NCBI RefSeq assembly: GCF_001905505.1
Contig: NZ_LIPG01000002.1
Span: forward strand, 124,001-188,000
Direction: 5' to 3'
DNA: 64,000 nucleotides
DNA from: Streptomyces sp. CB02058
GTDB taxonomy: Bacteria; Actinomycetota; Actinomycetes; Streptomycetales; Streptomycetaceae
Position 1 is the first letter of the stretch; the number at the start of each line of letters is the position of its first letter. The position numbers were made by a program, and so were the translations under genes. The notes under the pieces were generated by a model. It was given only the letters and a program-made list of their open reading frames with translations. It ran no database searches and was not told the origin of the DNA. Of the stretch, positions 62,108 through 64,000 are shown piece after piece.

Positions 62108-62886
62108 CCATCCGTGTCCTGCTCGCCGACGACCAGGCCCTTCTCCGGGCCACCTTCCGCATCCTCATCGAGTCGGACCCCGGCATGACCGTCGTCGCCG
62201 AGGCCGCCGACGGGCAGGAGGCCATCGACCTCTCCCGCGAACACCGGCCCGACGTGGTCCTCATGGACATCCGCATGCCCGGCACCGACGGCCTGGCCGC
62301 CACCACGGACATCTGCTCCCGGCCCGAACTGGCGGCCACCCGCGTCCTGATCCTCACCACCTTCGAGAACGACCAGAACGTCGCCGAGGCCCTGCGCGCC
62401 GGAGCCAGCGGCTTCCTCGGCAAGGACGTCGGGCCGGACGTCCTCCTGACCGGCATCCGCACCGTGGCCGCGGGTGAATCCCTGCTCTCCCCCACGGCCA
62501 CCCGGGCCCTGATCACCCGCTTCCTGTCCACGCCCGACGAGAAGCCGCTCACCCCGCCCGAGGGCCTCACCGCCCTCACCGACCGCGAACGGGAGGTCAT
62601 GGCCCTGGCCGCGCACGGCAGGTCCAACACCGAGATCGCCGAAGAGCTCGTGGTCAGCCCCCTGACCGTCCGCAGCCACGTCCAGCGCGCCATGACGAAA
62701 CTCCACTGCCGCGACCGCGCCAGCTCGTCGTCATCGCGTACCAGAGCGGCCTGGTCGCGCCCCGCCCGTACGACCGCTGACCCGGCCGTCCACGAGCTGC
62801 GGGGCAGGGTGTTCGGCCCGGGTTCCCGCTGTGTTCACCAGCCATTACGACGGGAATCGTCCAGCCCCCAGAAGATCCATGCATGA
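62104..62886 (+). CDS. NarL/LuxR response regulator with a C-terminal frameshift
   Basis: The receiver (residues 1-120) has LADDQALLRATFRIL, D55 in LMDIRMPG, and LTTFEND. The LuxR HTH is LTDREREVMALAAHGRSNTEIAEELVVSPLTVRSHVQRAMTKLHCRDRA, given by its core, ending at residue 206. From codon 207 the frame turns to SSSSSRTRAAWS. Restoring one C at about 62721 would give the expected family ending QLVVIAYQSGLVAPRPYDR and a stop at 62780, a 225-residue protein. As sequenced, the frame runs on to 62886. The HTH is intact, so either the gene works with an altered tail or the base is a sequencing error. Confidence 0.85.
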   Translation: MTIRVLLADDQALLRATFRILIESDPGMTVVAEAADGQEAIDLSREHRPDVVLMDIRMPGTDGLAATTDICSRPELAATRVLILTTFENDQNVAEALRAGASGFLGKDVGPDVLLTGIRTVAAGESLLSPTATRALITRFLSTPDEKPLTPPEGLTALTDREREVMALAAHGRSNTEIAEELVVSPLTVRSHVQRAMTKLHCRDRASSSSSRTRAAWSRPARTTADPAVHELRGRVFGPGSRCVHQPLRRESSSPQKIHA

Positions 62887-63965
62887 CGCACATAACTCGT
62901 GTTAAGGCCTCCTCCTGCGCCCTGGCCGCCGCGCTCCTCGTCGGAATCGCCGCACCCGCCGTATCGGCACACGGCGCCCCCGCATCCACGGCCCGCGACT
63001 CCCACGCGCGCATTCCGTTCACCCAGGCGAAGGTCACCGCGCAGGACGACGGCTCGTACACGGTGGAGTGGAAGGCTCCCGGCACGCACCGCGTCGCCGT
63101 CAAGGCCGGTGGCCGCACCGTGGCCTCCGGTGGGGCGACGGGCAAGGTCACGGTGCGGGGGCTGGCCGCCGCCGACCGCCAGTGGTTCGACCTGGTGCCC
63201 GAGCGGGGCGGCTCCCTGCACCTCGCCGACCGGCTGATCAAGCTGGAGGGGACCGTCAACTTCCGTGACGCGGGCGGCTATCGCACCGCCGACGGCCACT
63301 GGGTGAAGATGGGCGAGATCTACCGCTCCGACGCGCTCGACAAGCTCACCGCCGCCGACCTGGCGAAGCTGAAGCGGCTGTCCGTCCGCACGGTCTTCGA
63401 CCTGCGCATGGAGTCCGAGCGCACGGCCGCGCCCGACCGCGTCCCGGCCGGTGCCACGCACGTCGTCGCCGACGTCCTGGCGGGTTCGCCCACCTTCACC
63501 GCGATGCCGACGACCCCCGAGGAGGGCGTCGCGATGATGGTCGAGGGCGAGAAGTTCATGGTCAGCGGCGACTCCGCCAAGGCCGCCTACCGCACGGTCT
63601 TCGCCGGGGCCACCGACGACTCCTCGCGCGCCGTCGTCTTCCACTGCACGGCGGGCAAGGACCGTACGGGCTGGGCGAACGCCGCTCTGCTCACGGCGCT
63701 CGGCGTGCCGCGCTCCACGGTCATGGAGGACTACCTCGCCTCCAACGACTACCGTGCCGAGGCCAACGCGGCCGCGCTCGCCTCGATGCCCGCCGCGCAG
63801 GCCGCGGTGTACAAGCCGCTGCTGGACGTGCGCGCCGAGTACCTCAACTCCGGCTTCCAGGAGGTCTCGGAGAAGTTCGGCTCGTTCGGCGCGTACGAGA
63901 AGAAGGCGCTCGGCCTGGACGCCAAGGACATCCGCGACCTGAAGCGGGATCTCCTGGTGGGCTGA
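62883..63965 (+). CDS. secreted tyrosine/serine protein phosphatase
   Basis: A 360-residue exported phosphatase. The signal peptide covers about residues 1-30. Residues 45-110 form a beta domain like fibronectin type III (TVEWKAPGTHRVAVKAGGR). The DSP domain has LEGTVNFRDAGGY and the P-loop VVFHCTAGKDRTGWANAAL with the catalytic Cys in HCxxGxDR. It belongs to the tyrosine phosphatase family that includes secreted or cell-wall phosphatases. Start ATG at 62883 overlaps the stop of the frameshifted frame; ribosome site weak. It may be unrelated to the upstream two-component genes. Confidence 0.9.
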   Translation: MTHITRVKASSCALAAALLVGIAAPAVSAHGAPASTARDSHARIPFTQAKVTAQDDGSYTVEWKAPGTHRVAVKAGGRTVASGGATGKVTVRGLAAADRQWFDLVPERGGSLHLADRLIKLEGTVNFRDAGGYRTADGHWVKMGEIYRSDALDKLTAADLAKLKRLSVRTVFDLRMESERTAAPDRVPAGATHVVADVLAGSPTFTAMPTTPEEGVAMMVEGEKFMVSGDSAKAAYRTVFAGATDDSSRAVVFHCTAGKDRTGWANAALLTALGVPRSTVMEDYLASNDYRAEANAAALASMPAAQAAVYKPLLDVRAEYLNSGFQEVSEKFGSFGAYEKKALGLDAKDIRDLKRDLLVG

Positions 63966-64000
63966 CCTGCGGAACCGCTCGCGGATCAGGGGGACTTGAG

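Overview
The window is a stretch of a Streptomyces (or very close relative) chromosome. Coding DNA has extreme GC at third codon positions, GTG starts are common, and several actinobacterial hallmark families are present (DUF2017, DUF3618, DUF445, DUF1707, MMPL, CysO/CysM/Mec+, DasR-type operators). The gene order RDD - M6 protease - pncA/pncB - clpS - DUF2017 - permease - mec/cysO/cysM - MBL - nagE2/nagE1/nagF - rph - rdgB - tRNA-Leu resembles the conserved core of Streptomyces chromosomes. I see no prophage, CRISPR array, transposase or large biosynthetic cluster.

Layout. 1-6.9 kb: RDD membrane protein, secreted M6 metalloprotease, nicotinamidase and nicotinate phosphoribosyltransferase (NAD salvage), ClpS. 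7-11.5 kb: DUF2017, amino-acid permease, and the CysO-dependent cysteine route (JAMM protease Mec+, sulfur carrier CysO, cysteine synthase CysM), preceded by a Cys-rich leader peptide. 11.5-18.4 kb: membrane-anchored PemK-like protein, MBL hydrolase, two PTS EIIC permeases plus EIIB for N-acetylglucosamine with DasR (dre) boxes, RNase PH, RdgB, tRNA-Leu(UAG). 18.5-25.5 kb: DUF4097-ABC exporter operon with a divergent two-HTH regulator, MHS transporter, Bcp peroxiredoxin, GroES-like protein, and an SMR exporter behind a guanidine-III riboswitch. 25.5-34.8 kb: bifunctional penicillin-binding protein, a three-gene ABC exporter, DUF1707 protein, SGNH hydrolase, DUF445 protein. 34.8-46.2 kb: long-form ArgG, MFS-TetR pair, TetR/oxidoreductase pair, DeoR-aldolase operon, XRE regulator, SDR, GNAT, Ku. 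46.2-51.5 kb: ATP-dependent DNA ligase converging on Ku, second SGNH hydrolase, mannanase with a CebR-type operator, lipoprotein. 51.9-64 kb: OmpR-type two-component system coupled to a phosphatase/nuclease-family membrane protein, AAC(3), AraC, a MerR-HEAT/HEAT pair divergent from an MMPL exporter, a NarL-type two-component system whose regulator carries a frameshift, and a secreted tyrosine phosphatase.

How it fits together. Much of the window concerns nutrient capture and its control: GlcNAc uptake under DasR, mannan hydrolysis under a CebR-like site, sulfur assimilation with a cysteine-reading leader, guanidine export under a riboswitch, and arginine synthesis with an ARG-box-like promoter. 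The rest is a set of regulator-plus-exporter modules and house-keeping genes. Many genes lack a Shine-Dalgarno and have a TANNNT box 6-7 nt before the start codon, so leaderless transcription looks common. All database-style assignments here are from reading motifs; no search was run.
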